Shown here: positions 8,589 to 18,422 of the stretch, piece by piece
Layout of the letters: each line of letters opens with the position of its first letter
How positions within the stretch are numbered: position 1 is the first letter of the stretch
Assembly: GCF_024723255.1 (NCBI RefSeq)
Contig: NZ_JANIAC010000004.1
Location: 310,001-374,000, forward strand
Source: Aestuariibaculum sp. M13
GTDB taxonomy: Bacteria; Bacteroidota; Bacteroidia; Flavobacteriales; Flavobacteriaceae
Length of the DNA stretch: 64,000 nucleotides
Direction of reading: 5' to 3'
The notes under the pieces: model-generated
Told to the model about the DNA's origin: nothing
Database searches by the model: none
Seen by the model: only the letters and a program-made list of their open reading frames with translations
Position numbers and translations under genes: made by a program

Positions 8589-10373
8589 ATGAATCGTATA
8601 AAAAACATATATATATTATTACTAATCTTGTTAATAACAGGATGTAATGATGATTTTCTTGAAGTAGCACCGCTAGATCGATTTTCAGATTCGGCAGTGT
8701 GGTCAGATCCGGCTTTAATAACCGCTTACGTAGATAATATTTACATGGGGCAACATCATGCGTTTCAAACAGAAATGATGTCCTCGCTAAGTGATGAATC
8801 TATGGACGTTTGGGATTGGGAAGCAAAACCAATTTTAAACAGTGAAATTAGTGATAGTTATTTAGGTGTACTGAGCCCTTGGCATTGGACAGGAGATTAT
8901 TATAATCTAACCTGGAATAGTCTTTATAAAAATATTAGAGCTTGTAATTTGTTTTTTGAAAATATTGAAAAATCAGGTTTAGAAGGTGACGATATCGATA
9001 AGTTAAAAGGTGAAGTTCACTTTTTAAGAGGTTATTTCTATGGATGGTTAATGAGCTTTTACGGAGGTGTTCCAATAATAGATAAGGCATATACACCAAC
9101 AGATGAGTTTTTAGTGCCTCGAAATACGCTGGAAGAGACTGTGAATTTCATTGTTGCAGATTGCGATGCAGCTGCAGCGATGTTGCCTGCATCTGGAGAT
9201 AAAGCAAGAGCTACAAAAGGAGCTGCTTTAACTTTAAAGTCTAAGATTTTATTATACGCAGCTAGTGATTTGTTTGCTTCAGCATCATGGACTAATGGTT
9301 ATGAAAATCCTGAATTAATCAGTTATACCAGTGGAAGTCAAATGGATCGTTGGAAAGCGGCTAAAGATGCTGCTAAAGCTGTTATTAACCTGGGAGTGTA
9401 TAGTCTTTATGGGGGTACAAGTTTTGATTCTCAAGAGGCTGCTACACAGAATTACATCAATATTTTCTTGAACAATGGAAATGAAGAAGATATTTTCTTA
9501 AGCTTCTTTGATCATGCTAATAATGCTAATAACTGGGATAACCCAAACGTTGGTTTGTTTAACGGACCTAACGGCTGGGAAAACTGGGGAGGAAATACAC
9601 CAATTGGACAATTGGTTGATGATTATGAAATGGCAGACGGAACTTATTTTGATTGGAGCAATCCAGATCAGGCAGCTGCACCTTATGAAAATCGAGATCC
9701 AAGATTTTATGCTAACATTCTTTACGATGGCGCATATTGGAAACCACGTCCGGAGTCTACAGCAGGAACTGATCCTACCGGAAGAGTACAAACAGGATCA
9801 TATGTTCAGGCAGATGGTACAACCATCCCGGGTCTAGATACCCGTCAGGGACCGGTGCAAGACTGGAATGGTACGTATACGGGATATTACTTGAGAAAGT
9901 TTATAGATCCTGCAGTAAATCATACGGCTACCAACATGCAAAAATATCCTTGGAGACAAATGCGATATGCCGAAGTATTATTGAATTATGCTGAGGCATG
10001 TATAGAGTTAGGAGAAGAAGGTGAGGCTAAAACGTATTTAAACATGATACGTAACCGCGCAGGCATGCCAGATGTTCCAGTAAGTGAAACAGGAGTAGAT
10101 TTAATGGAACGTTACAGAAACGAACGCCGTATCGAGTTATCATACGAACAACATCGTTATTTTGATATAAGACGATGGATGATTGCTCCAGATGTAATTA
10201 CTCCAGCCGAGGGTATTAAAATTGTATATCCTTACGGAAGTAGCACCCCAACATATTCTGTTCTTGATAATGTTCAAGGGAGAGCATGGAATGATAATAA
10301 ATCGTATTTCCTTCCAATTTTATTGGATGAGTTGAATAGAAATAATGAGTTGATCCAGAATCCTGGTTACTAA
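8589..10373 (+). CDS. SusD-like surface glycan-binding lipoprotein (PUL 1)
   Basis: The 594-residue protein has a lipoprotein signal (LLITGC, C about 19) and the SusD/RagB fold: an N-terminal TPR-like start FLEVAPLDRFSD, the conserved LRGYFYGWLMSFYGGVP helix region (about 145-160), and a C-terminal NEAR-type segment ending RNNELIQNPGY. SusD proteins sit on the SusC barrel as a lid and capture glycan. It follows SusC by 12 bp in one operon. Family assignment is secure; the glycan is not determined. Confidence 0.95.
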   Translation: MNRIKNIYILLLILLITGCNDDFLEVAPLDRFSDSAVWSDPALITAYVDNIYMGQHHAFQTEMMSSLSDESMDVWDWEAKPILNSEISDSYLGVLSPWHWTGDYYNLTWNSLYKNIRACNLFFENIEKSGLEGDDIDKLKGEVHFLRGYFYGWLMSFYGGVPIIDKAYTPTDEFLVPRNTLEETVNFIVADCDAAAAMLPASGDKARATKGAALTLKSKILLYAASDLFASASWTNGYENPELISYTSGSQMDRWKAAKDAAKAVINLGVYSLYGGTSFDSQEAATQNYINIFLNNGNEEDIFLSFFDHANNANNWDNPNVGLFNGPNGWENWGGNTPIGQLVDDYEMADGTYFDWSNPDQAAAPYENRDPRFYANILYDGAYWKPRPESTAGTDPTGRVQTGSYVQADGTTIPGLDTRQGPVQDWNGTYTGYYLRKFIDPAVNHTATNMQKYPWRQMRYAEVLLNYAEACIELGEEGEAKTYLNMIRNRAGMPDVPVSETGVDLMERYRNERRIELSYEQHRYFDIRRWMIAPDVITPAEGIKIVYPYGSSTPTYSVLDNVQGRAWNDNKSYFLPILLDELNRNNELIQNPGY

Positions 10374-10380
10374 ATTTTAG

Positions 10381-10423
10381 TTGGTAGGCCCTTGGAGCAT
10401 AACAAAGTGAAGAGGGCTGCCAA
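10381..10423 (+). other. Intercistronic mRNA hairpin between susD and the PKD lipoprotein gene
   Basis: TTGGTAGGCCCT (10381-10392) pairs with AGGGCTGCCAA (10413-10423) with one bulge and one wobble pair. No T-run follows, so it looks more like an mRNA-stabilising or processing hairpin than a terminator. Confidence 0.5.
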
Positions 10424-10461
10424 ATCTAACATAGATAAGATAATTTTTAAACGAATTAAAA

Positions 10462-11541
10462 ATGAAAATAATTAATAGATATAATTTAAGATTTTTAGCT
10501 TTAGCTTTAGCTATGCTAATGTCTGTGTTTGTTGTGGGGTGTAGTGACGAAAATGTTATGGATCCAACAGCAGATTTTACTTATGAAGTTGATTCAGAGA
10601 ATCCGTTATTGGTTTCTTTCGAAGCTACAGCTACGAATGGAAAAACACTGTCATGGGAGTTTGGAGATGGGGGATTATCAATTGCTAAAAGTGCAGATTA
10701 TACATTTCCTTCAGCAGGAACATATTCGGTAAAGTTAACAGTTTATGGAGAAGAAGGATCTACGCCTGCTGTAGTTACAAAATCAGTAACGGTTATTGAA
10801 AATCCAACGGCAAAATTCACAGCAACTATTGAAGATTTAACGGTAATGTTTACAAGTACAACTACTGCTTCAGAATCATTTTCTTGGGATTTTGGGGATG
10901 GTCAAACGTCTACCGAAGAAAACCCTGTCCATACTTATACCGATTATGGGACTTATACAGTGTCATTAACAGTAAATGGAATGGAAGGTTCTACACCTGC
11001 TATGGTCTCAAAAGACATTATGGTAGAGTTTAATGCTCCTGTTTTTGAGGCGGTAGTTGTTGAAAATTCAGATTTTGAATTACCAGGTGATTCGAAATAT
11101 ACGAATTGGGCAAATGTTCCAGGATGGAGTAGTGATACTGGGGCAGTAGATTCTGGAGTAGAAGCATCTGCTTGGTGGATGAGCTCAGATAATAGTGATT
11201 ATGCGGGGTATAAGTTTAGTGGAGATGCACCGGTTTATAATTTAACGAATCATATGATTTCAGAGGGAGAAGAGTTTCTATTAACTGTCGATGCTTTTGA
11301 TATTTGGAATGGAGCCAAGTTTACAGTAACGCTGTATTATAATAATGGCGATGGCGTTCGAAATGTTATTGAAACGCAAACAGTAGATCTTGTCTCGTCT
11401 CAATGGAACCCTATCGAATTAAGTGCATCTGCTACAGCAGAATCTGTAGGAGCAAGATTAGGAATAGAAATTAATACGGCAGCTGCTGATGGAGGTGATG
11501 GCTGGACCGGATTTGATGATATTGTATTAATGGCAAAATAG
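10462..11541 (+). CDS. PKD-domain lipoprotein, probable surface glycan-binding protein
   Basis: The 359-residue lipoprotein (signal ending VVGC, C27) has two PKD domains in tandem. Each carries the typical W.FGDG and Y.V.LTV strands (SWEFGDG near 66-72, SWDFGDGQTS near 140-149). A C-terminal beta-sandwich follows (about 200-359: NSDFELPGD at the start, WTGFDDIVL at the end), resembling carbohydrate-binding modules. Position directly after SusD is where PULs carry their surface glycan-binding protein (SusE/F-like). Binding function is inferred from position and architecture; the ligand is unknown. A terminator-like hairpin after it may set its level above that of the enzymes. Confidence 0.8.
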   Translation: MKIINRYNLRFLALALAMLMSVFVVGCSDENVMDPTADFTYEVDSENPLLVSFEATATNGKTLSWEFGDGGLSIAKSADYTFPSAGTYSVKLTVYGEEGSTPAVVTKSVTVIENPTAKFTATIEDLTVMFTSTTTASESFSWDFGDGQTSTEENPVHTYTDYGTYTVSLTVNGMEGSTPAMVSKDIMVEFNAPVFEAVVVENSDFELPGDSKYTNWANVPGWSSDTGAVDSGVEASAWWMSSDNSDYAGYKFSGDAPVYNLTNHMISEGEEFLLTVDAFDIWNGAKFTVTLYYNNGDGVRNVIETQTVDLVSSQWNPIELSASATAESVGARLGIEINTAAADGGDGWTGFDDIVLMAK

Positions 11542-11568
11542 ATTATTATTTAGTTTTATTGTAGTTGG

Positions 11569-11608
11569 AAGGACGTAGGAGTTGGTGTCCCTACGTCTTT
11601 CTTTTAAA
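11569..11608 (+). terminator. Intra-operon terminator/attenuator before the enzyme genes
   Basis: GACGTAGG (11572-11579) pairs perfectly with CCTACGTC (11590-11597), extended by A-T pairs, followed by TTTCTTTT. It separates susC-susD-PKD from the downstream glycosidase genes. It is likely partial, since no obvious new promoter follows. Confidence 0.7.
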
Positions 11609-11651
11609 TTAGAATAAAAGTTAATCCTCAAATTGAAAAAAAAATAAATAG

Positions 11652-13124
11652 ATGTATTTTAAATGTTTTATGCTTGTGTTTTTTGTGATATCCACGATTA
11701 AAATGAATGGGCAAGCAGTGGAGTGGGTATGCAGCACAGAAGAAAATATGTATGAATACTTAACTTCTAAGTTGGAAAAAACAGGAACAAAAACTCCTAC
11801 TCTGGAGATTAACGATGATTATAAGAGTTTAGTTTTTAAAGCTTGGGGAACTTGTTTTAATGAGCGTGGATGGGATGCAATTAATATGTTATCACGTACT
11901 AATCAGGAAAAAATTTTAAGTCAGTTGTTTTCTCCGGAAGGTGATTTAAGATTTACTATGGGACGTTTTTCTATGAATGCAAACGATTATGCTCGCGATT
12001 GGTATAGCTGCGATGAAGTTAATGGTGATTTTCAGCTAAAATACTTTAATATAGATCGAGATAAAACAACTTTAATCCCTTTTATAAAAGCAGCACAGGA
12101 ATACAATCCTGATTTAATGTTTTGGATTTCGCCTTGGTCACCTCCATCCTGGATGAAAATTAATAATTATTATTCGGTTGTTAGTAATGAAGAGTATAAT
12201 GAGCTAAACCCAAAGTTAGATTATTTGCTATTTGAAGGAAATGATAAAAAATATGAAAATCAGTTTCCTCAGAAATTGGCAGTTAATGACTATTTTATTC
12301 AAGATCCACGCTATTTACAAACCTATGCCAATTATTTTAGTAAGTTCATAACAGCTTATCAACAGGAAGGGATTCCTATTAAAATGGTTATGTTTCAAAA
12401 TGAACCTTGGAGTTATACCCCTTATCCAGGTTGTGCTTGGACACCCGAAGGGATAATTCGTTTTAACGAGGAGTATTTGGGGCCAACATTAAAAGAACAG
12501 CATCCTAATGTAGATTTATATTTTGGAACAATAAATACTAATCATTATGAAGTAATTGATGAGGTTTTGTCCAATTTAACTCAACCAGAAACATTTAGCG
12601 GAATTGGTTTTCAATGGGAAGGCGGGCAAATTTTATCACGCATTCGTGAAAAATATCCAAAATATAAATATGTTCAAACAGAAAGTGAATGTGGTTGGGG
12701 CGCTTTTGATTGGGGCGCAGCAGAACACACCTTTAATTTAATAAATCATTACTTAGGTAATGGTTGTGAGGAATATACGTTTTGGAATGCTATTTTATAC
12801 GATGAAGGTGTAAGTGGCTGGGGGTGGAAGCAAAATGCATTAATTCGTGTCGATTCTAAAACACGAAAAGCAACTTATACACCAGAATATTTTGCAGTAA
12901 AGCATTATACACGGTACCTAACTCCTGGTAGTATAATAAAAGCATTTAAACCAGGTAAGGAAGACAAGTTGCCGGTAATGTTAGCTACAAACCCCAATGG
13001 AGAAGATTTAGTTTTTGCAGGTAACTTTAATGAGCAAAGTAAAACCATATCGGTAAAATTAGAGGGAAAATTTTTAAATGTAACATTGCCACCTCATTCC
13101 TTAAATACATTTAAAGTAAAATAA
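11652..13124 (+). CDS. GH30 family glycoside hydrolase
   Basis: The 490-residue protein has a signal peptide (to about residue 20) and a (beta/alpha)8 barrel with GH30 hallmarks: FTMGRFSMNANDYARDWYS (about 101-119), WISPWSPPSWMK (158-169), the acid/base glutamate in QNEPW (E251) and the nucleophile in QTESECG (E344 most likely, E346 adjacent). A small C-terminal beta-domain (about 420-490) completes the GH30 layout. Known bacterial GH30 activities include beta-1,6-galactanase, beta-1,6-glucanase, glucosylceramidase and xylanase, and I cannot fix the subfamily by eye. Neighbouring GH2, GH42-like and GH43 genes favour a galactan substrate. It probably acts outside or in the periplasm. Confidence 0.85.
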   Translation: MYFKCFMLVFFVISTIKMNGQAVEWVCSTEENMYEYLTSKLEKTGTKTPTLEINDDYKSLVFKAWGTCFNERGWDAINMLSRTNQEKILSQLFSPEGDLRFTMGRFSMNANDYARDWYSCDEVNGDFQLKYFNIDRDKTTLIPFIKAAQEYNPDLMFWISPWSPPSWMKINNYYSVVSNEEYNELNPKLDYLLFEGNDKKYENQFPQKLAVNDYFIQDPRYLQTYANYFSKFITAYQQEGIPIKMVMFQNEPWSYTPYPGCAWTPEGIIRFNEEYLGPTLKEQHPNVDLYFGTINTNHYEVIDEVLSNLTQPETFSGIGFQWEGGQILSRIREKYPKYKYVQTESECGWGAFDWGAAEHTFNLINHYLGNGCEEYTFWNAILYDEGVSGWGWKQNALIRVDSKTRKATYTPEYFAVKHYTRYLTPGSIIKAFKPGKEDKLPVMLATNPNGEDLVFAGNFNEQSKTISVKLEGKFLNVTLPPHSLNTFKVK

Positions 13125-13159
13125 TCAAATAAAAGATTAAAATTTAGAGCTTAACTATC

Positions 13160-15583
13160 ATGAAACACTATTTAAAAATCAATTTTCTTGTTCTTTTAAG
13201 TATTTCAATATTCGCTTGTTCTTACAACAAAGAACAACAAAATGAGAATGTATTTGGAAAACAAAATTTCGATTTCAATTGGAAATTTAAATTGGGAGAC
13301 TTTCCCATGGCTGCCAATTTAAATTTTGACGATGAAAATTGGAGAACTCTTGATATACCTCATGACTGGAGTGTTGAAGGTCAGATCAGTCCAGAAAATA
13401 CTACTGGAAATGACGGTGGGTATTTTCCCGCTGGCATAGGTTGGTATCGTAAAGATTTCGATATCTCAAAAGAACTAGAAGGAAATAAAATAAGCATATA
13501 TTTTGAAGGTGTTTATATGAATGCAGAAGTCTTTATCAACGGAAAGTCTTTGGGTGTTCATCCATATGGATATACCTCTTTTGAACATGATTTAAGTCCT
13601 TACATTCAATATGGAAATAAAAATACATTAGCTGTTCGCGTAGATAATTCACAGCAAAAAAATTGTCGCTGGTATAGTGGTTCGGGAATTTACCGTCATG
13701 TTTGGTTAAAAGTTAATTCGCCTTTACATATAGCTAATTGGGGCGTGGGAATATCAACACCTGAGATTTCCAGCGAAAGGGCCACTGTTCAAGTTAATAC
13801 GACCATTCAAAACGAAACGAATCAAATACAAAGTCTTCAGTTGATTACTAAAATTTCAAATTCTAGTGGAGAAATTGCAGGAAAAGAAGAACAGGAGATA
13901 GAGCTCAAGCCTAATGGCAAACAAGTGGTTACACAAAATATAGAGGTGACCAATCCGAAGTTATGGTGCCCTGATTACCCAAATTTATATGTAGCAACAT
14001 CTACATTAAAAAAGAGAGGAGAAAATATTGATCAAGAGGAAAATAGCTTTGGTATACGATCAATTGAATATTCAGCCGATAAGGGCTTTATCTTAAATGG
14101 AGAGTCTATTAAATTAAATGGAGGTTGTGTTCATCATGATAATGGAATTTTAGGTGCGGCAGCATACGATAGAGCTGAAGAACGAAAAGTTGAATTATTA
14201 AAAGCTGCTGGATATAATTCGGTTAGAACTGCACATAATCCGCCCTCAGAAGGCTTTTTAGAAGCTTGTGATCGACTGGGTTTATTGGTTATTGATGAGG
14301 CGTTTGATGGGTGGCGTGAGAAAAAAACAACACACGATTATGCTAGTATTTTTGATGAATGGTGGCAACGAGATATAGAGGCTATGGTTTTACGTGATCG
14401 TAATCATCCATCAATTGTTATGTGGAGTAGTGGTAATGAAATTATAGAGCGAACAAAACCCGAAGCCGTAGAAACAGCTAGACTGCTTAATAGCTATATT
14501 AGAGAACTTGATCCAACAAGACCTGTAACTTCGGCTATGACGTCATGGGATCAGGGTTGGGATATTTTCGATCCATTAATGGCCGAGCATGATATTTGCG
14601 GGTATAATTATATGATGCATGAATCTGAGGGCGATCATGAAAGAGATCCTTCACGGGTTATCGTTCAAACCGAGTCTTATCCTAAAGATGCCTTTTATAA
14701 TTGGAAAATGGTTCAGGATCACTCTTATATTATAGGAGATTTTGTCTGGACAGCTATGGATTATTTAGGGGAATCAAGTATTGGACGCTACTATTATCCA
14801 GGAGAACCTGAAGGACAACATTGGAAGCAGGATTTTTACCCTTGGCATGGGGCTTATTGTGGTGATATTGATTTAATAGGATGGCGTAAACCTATTTCTC
14901 ACTATAGAGATCTTCTTTGGAATAATACCGAAAAGATTTATATGGCAGTTCGTGAGCCAAATCCAAGTGAAGGCGAAATAAAAACAACCATGTGGGCTGT
15001 GTGGCCAACTTGGGAAAGCTGGAATTGGCCTGGATATGAAGGAAAGCCTATTGAAGTTGAGGTCTATTCTAAATATCCAAGGGTACGTCTTTACCTAGAC
15101 AATGAACTAATTGCAGAGCAAAAAACAGGACTAGATCAAGAGTATAAAGCGATCTTTACATTACCTTATAAAAAAGGAATTTTAAAAGCAGTTGGAGTTC
15201 AGGATAATCAGGAATTAGAATCGTGTATACTTAAAACTGAAAAAGAGGCTTCACAAATAAAATTAACTGCAGATAGAAATACTATAAAATCAAATGGTCA
15301 GGATTTAACATTCGTAACCGTTGAGGTAAAAGATAGCGATGGTCAATTGGTGTCCAATGCAGATAATAGTGTATCATTTACTATAACTGGTCCTGGTAAA
15401 ATTATAGGGGTTGGTAATGCAAATTTAAAGGACGAAACAGCATATAATGTACATACTCATAAAGTTTGGAAAGGGAGAGCTTTAGTCGTTATAAAAGGAG
15501 GAAAGGAAGCTGGTGAAATAAAACTTAAAGCAATTTCTTCTGGTTTAACTGAAGCGTCTTTAATAGTAAACCTTGCAGAGTAA
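13160..15583 (+). CDS. GH2 beta-galactosidase-type enzyme, lipoprotein
   Basis: The 807-residue lipoprotein (SIFAC, C20) has complete GH2 architecture: sugar-binding domain (about 37-190), immunoglobulin-like domain (about 195-300), catalytic barrel (about 305-590) and C-terminal beta domains of the DUF4982/invasin-like type. Catalytic residues are in place: acid/base in SSGNEIIER (E427) and nucleophile in VQTESYPKD (E505). RTAHNPPS (356-363), a substrate-pocket motif of GH2 beta-galactosidases, is also present. It lies 35 bp after GH30 and probably trims beta-galactosyl residues. Beta-glucuronidase or beta-mannosidase activity cannot be excluded but is less likely given this architecture. 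Confidence 0.85.
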   Translation: MKHYLKINFLVLLSISIFACSYNKEQQNENVFGKQNFDFNWKFKLGDFPMAANLNFDDENWRTLDIPHDWSVEGQISPENTTGNDGGYFPAGIGWYRKDFDISKELEGNKISIYFEGVYMNAEVFINGKSLGVHPYGYTSFEHDLSPYIQYGNKNTLAVRVDNSQQKNCRWYSGSGIYRHVWLKVNSPLHIANWGVGISTPEISSERATVQVNTTIQNETNQIQSLQLITKISNSSGEIAGKEEQEIELKPNGKQVVTQNIEVTNPKLWCPDYPNLYVATSTLKKRGENIDQEENSFGIRSIEYSADKGFILNGESIKLNGGCVHHDNGILGAAAYDRAEERKVELLKAAGYNSVRTAHNPPSEGFLEACDRLGLLVIDEAFDGWREKKTTHDYASIFDEWWQRDIEAMVLRDRNHPSIVMWSSGNEIIERTKPEAVETARLLNSYIRELDPTRPVTSAMTSWDQGWDIFDPLMAEHDICGYNYMMHESEGDHERDPSRVIVQTESYPKDAFYNWKMVQDHSYIIGDFVWTAMDYLGESSIGRYYYPGEPEGQHWKQDFYPWHGAYCGDIDLIGWRKPISHYRDLLWNNTEKIYMAVREPNPSEGEIKTTMWAVWPTWESWNWPGYEGKPIEVEVYSKYPRVRLYLDNELIAEQKTGLDQEYKAIFTLPYKKGILKAVGVQDNQELESCILKTEKEASQIKLTADRNTIKSNGQDLTFVTVEVKDSDGQLVSNADNSVSFTITGPGKIIGVGNANLKDETAYNVHTHKVWKGRALVVIKGGKEAGEIKLKAISSGLTEASLIVNLAE

Positions 15584-15612
15584 AAGAGCATAGAAACTTT
15601 TAATTGCAAATC

Positions 15613-18372
15613 ATGAAAACAACTAAACTTTTAATTGTATTGATATTACTTTCTAGTATTGAAATACAATGTATATATGCGCAAATAGCTAGTGCAAGTG
15701 ATAATTTGGTAGTAGTGCCAATCGCTGATAGAAAAGTACCTTTTAATTTGTCCGCAAACGGAATTTCAAAAACTATAGAATTTGGTCCTGATTTAGCTTG
15801 GGCCGATATGCAAAACTTTCGTCGTAATATCCTTTTTATGGGGTTGGATCAAATTGATATTGTTCGAGCATCTTTTCAGCCAACCTATCCTTTGGTCAAC
15901 GAGACAGATCTTACAACAGAGCAAATTAACGATCTTAATAATCGGTTGAATTTGATTAATACTTATGTGGGGCCTAACACAAACCTGGCGCTTAATTGCG
16001 ATCATCCTTGGGTAGATAATTGGTATGTCGGGAATCCGGCACGTTGGGAACAATTAATTAGAACTACGGCGCAAAAGTTTATCGATGCAGGGCATTCTAT
16101 CGTTACCATAGGAGCATTCAATGAGCCGGATTATGGCTGGGGTCAGGGTTCAGCTCAGGATATGTATGATATTACTAATCTAATGAACAATAATTCATTT
16201 TATGATGCGATTAGACTTTCCGGAGGTAATACTTTAAATTGTGATGAAGCTCAGGGATGGTATGATTATTTAGTGCCTGCGGGTGTTGATGAGGGGAATA
16301 CACATCAGTTAGCTGGCAGTTTTAATGGGTTTGCCAGCTTTCTTCAAAATGTTAGAGCCAATGGACATCATGCAACACTTGATGAACTTCATAATATTGT
16401 AGAAGCTTTGGTTGGCTATGAATATGGTATGCAAACTGGTATTTGGTGGGCAGATATCGATCTGGCCAGTGGGGAAATGGTGAAGGCTTTTGATGGCGAG
16501 CGATTAGGGTATGCAGAACATCGATCTAACTGGACAGCAGCTGCCGTGTACAGAAATCCAGAAGGGAAAGTTCAGGCCTTCGGAGGAACATCAGAACGCC
16601 AGGCCGTAACGACAACATATAATTATTTATCAAAAGATAGGGTAGTTTATTATGATGGTTATGGGCCTCAACGAAGCTTTGTTTTGGAGTTGCCAGGAGG
16701 CACAGGATACGGTCAAGGTCAAACCAATGCAGAGCGCGTTATAAACATCTCTTGGGGAGACGATATACAACCAGTAATAAACGGAACCTATAAATTGGTA
16801 AACAGAGCTACAGGACAAGTACTTGAAGTTGCAGGCGATTTTAACGAAGCAGGTGTTTATCAAGGTAATTATTCAGGGAAACTAACACAGCACTGGGAAG
16901 TGTTTCCTGTAGACTCCAGAGTAGGAGGCGATTTTAGTTACTATCGAATTAAACCTGTGTCAAGTGCCAATAGAAGATTGGATTTGTACGGGTATTCATT
17001 AGAGCCAGGAGGGAAGGTTAGTATTTGGGATAATGGGCCCTATGGAAATCAGCAATGGTATTTAGATTACGCTGAAGATGGATGGTTTTATATTAGAAGC
17101 AGAGAAAGTTCTTATTGCGCAGAAATAAATGGTTCTGGTAATTTGGTTCAAGGAGAAAAATCTAATTCACAAAACCAGCAGTGGCGTTTTCTTCCTGTTG
17201 ACGCTCCTATAGAATTCGATGCACCCAGCATACCAACGAATTTAGTTGCAGAAAGTCGACCGACATCGGTAAAACTTAGTTGGAGTGCGAGTCCGGAATC
17301 TGATGTTTTAGGCTATGATATTCTTCGATCTCAAACAATGGGAGGTGCTTACAATACCATATCAAGAAGCGTGGTTACAACGGAGTTTGTAGATAATACA
17401 GTGCTTGCGGGAGAAACTTATTTTTATGTAATAAAGGCAGTTGACCAATCTTTAAATCAGTCAAATTTTTCAAATGAGGTAACTACAAGTGTAAACGGCG
17501 CAAATGATATGGTTGTTCGTCTTAATTTAGATAGTGACACTAAGGATAGTACTGTAAATTTAAACCATGCAGCTATTAATGGAGGGAGCTTTGTTTCAGG
17601 AATAAACGGCGAAGGAGCCGTGTCTTTAAACGGAAGTTCAGATTTTATGCAATTGTCTTCAGATATAGCTAGTTATGAAGAGTTAACCATTTCAACTTGG
17701 GTTAAATGGGCGGGGTTTAATGTAGGACAGTATCTATTTGAGTTTAGTAATGGTAGTGATGAGTATTTTTATTTATCTCCTTCTATTTCCGGGTTTACCG
17801 AATTTGCAATTAAGCACAATGGCGTGGAACAAAAATTAAATGCGGCTGCATTGCCAGCAGGAGAATGGGCTCATGTTGCTATTACGATAGGAGATTTAGG
17901 AATGTTTCTTTACATAAATGGGCAAGTGGTTGCACAATCAGAAATCGCTTCCATACGACCGATTGATATTATGCCTTTTTTGAATTATTTAGGCGTAAAT
18001 ACAGGTAATAAAAAGTATTTTGAAGGACTTGTTGATGATTTCAGAATTTATAATTATCAAATGACTCCAGGTACAGTTGGTGCAATTTATAATGCGCTGT
18101 CTATAGAAGATGATAAACTAATAGCTAACAAGATTAACTTGTGGCCTGTACCTGCAGATGACTTTTTAAATATTACGACTTCAGAAAAATCACATTTGGC
18201 AAATTATAAATTGTTTTTGTATAGTTTGAATGGAAAGCTGTTAATTGAAAAACAGTCCCACTTTTCAAATAATATACAATTAGATGTTTCGGGATTAACG
18301 TCGGGGTTATATATTCTTAAAATGACAAGCGATACAGGAAATATTACTAAAAAAATTATAGTTAATCATTAA
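15613..18372 (+). CDS. Multidomain secreted glycosidase candidate: clan GH-A-like barrel, ricin lectin, Fn3, LamG, T9SS tail
   Basis: I chose ATG at 15613 over an in-frame TTG at 15604 because the signal peptide then starts canonically (MKTTKLLIV, cleavage after IYAQ). The 919-residue protein has an N-terminal barrel-like region (about 30-385) with FNEPDYG (E171), as in clan GH-A acid/base motifs, and TLDELHN (E258) as a possible nucleophile. Then come a ricin-type beta-trefoil (about 388-525, QQW motifs), an Fn3 domain (about 535-625), a LamG/concanavalin-like domain (about 630-815) and a T9SS type A sorting domain (about 838-919). I do not recognise the GH family. A cell-surface or secreted endo-enzyme with two binding modules is the best reading. 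Confidence 0.65.
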   Translation: MKTTKLLIVLILLSSIEIQCIYAQIASASDNLVVVPIADRKVPFNLSANGISKTIEFGPDLAWADMQNFRRNILFMGLDQIDIVRASFQPTYPLVNETDLTTEQINDLNNRLNLINTYVGPNTNLALNCDHPWVDNWYVGNPARWEQLIRTTAQKFIDAGHSIVTIGAFNEPDYGWGQGSAQDMYDITNLMNNNSFYDAIRLSGGNTLNCDEAQGWYDYLVPAGVDEGNTHQLAGSFNGFASFLQNVRANGHHATLDELHNIVEALVGYEYGMQTGIWWADIDLASGEMVKAFDGERLGYAEHRSNWTAAAVYRNPEGKVQAFGGTSERQAVTTTYNYLSKDRVVYYDGYGPQRSFVLELPGGTGYGQGQTNAERVINISWGDDIQPVINGTYKLVNRATGQVLEVAGDFNEAGVYQGNYSGKLTQHWEVFPVDSRVGGDFSYYRIKPVSSANRRLDLYGYSLEPGGKVSIWDNGPYGNQQWYLDYAEDGWFYIRSRESSYCAEINGSGNLVQGEKSNSQNQQWRFLPVDAPIEFDAPSIPTNLVAESRPTSVKLSWSASPESDVLGYDILRSQTMGGAYNTISRSVVTTEFVDNTVLAGETYFYVIKAVDQSLNQSNFSNEVTTSVNGANDMVVRLNLDSDTKDSTVNLNHAAINGGSFVSGINGEGAVSLNGSSDFMQLSSDIASYEELTISTWVKWAGFNVGQYLFEFSNGSDEYFYLSPSISGFTEFAIKHNGVEQKLNAAALPAGEWAHVAITIGDLGMFLYINGQVVAQSEIASIRPIDIMPFLNYLGVNTGNKKYFEGLVDDFRIYNYQMTPGTVGAIYNALSIEDDKLIANKINLWPVPADDFLNITTSEKSHLANYKLFLYSLNGKLLIEKQSHFSNNIQLDVSGLTSGLYILKMTSDTGNITKKIIVNH

Positions 18373-18422
18373 TTGTAAAATTTGTTACAGATGAACAGGA
18401 TTATAATAAATATGAATTAAGA

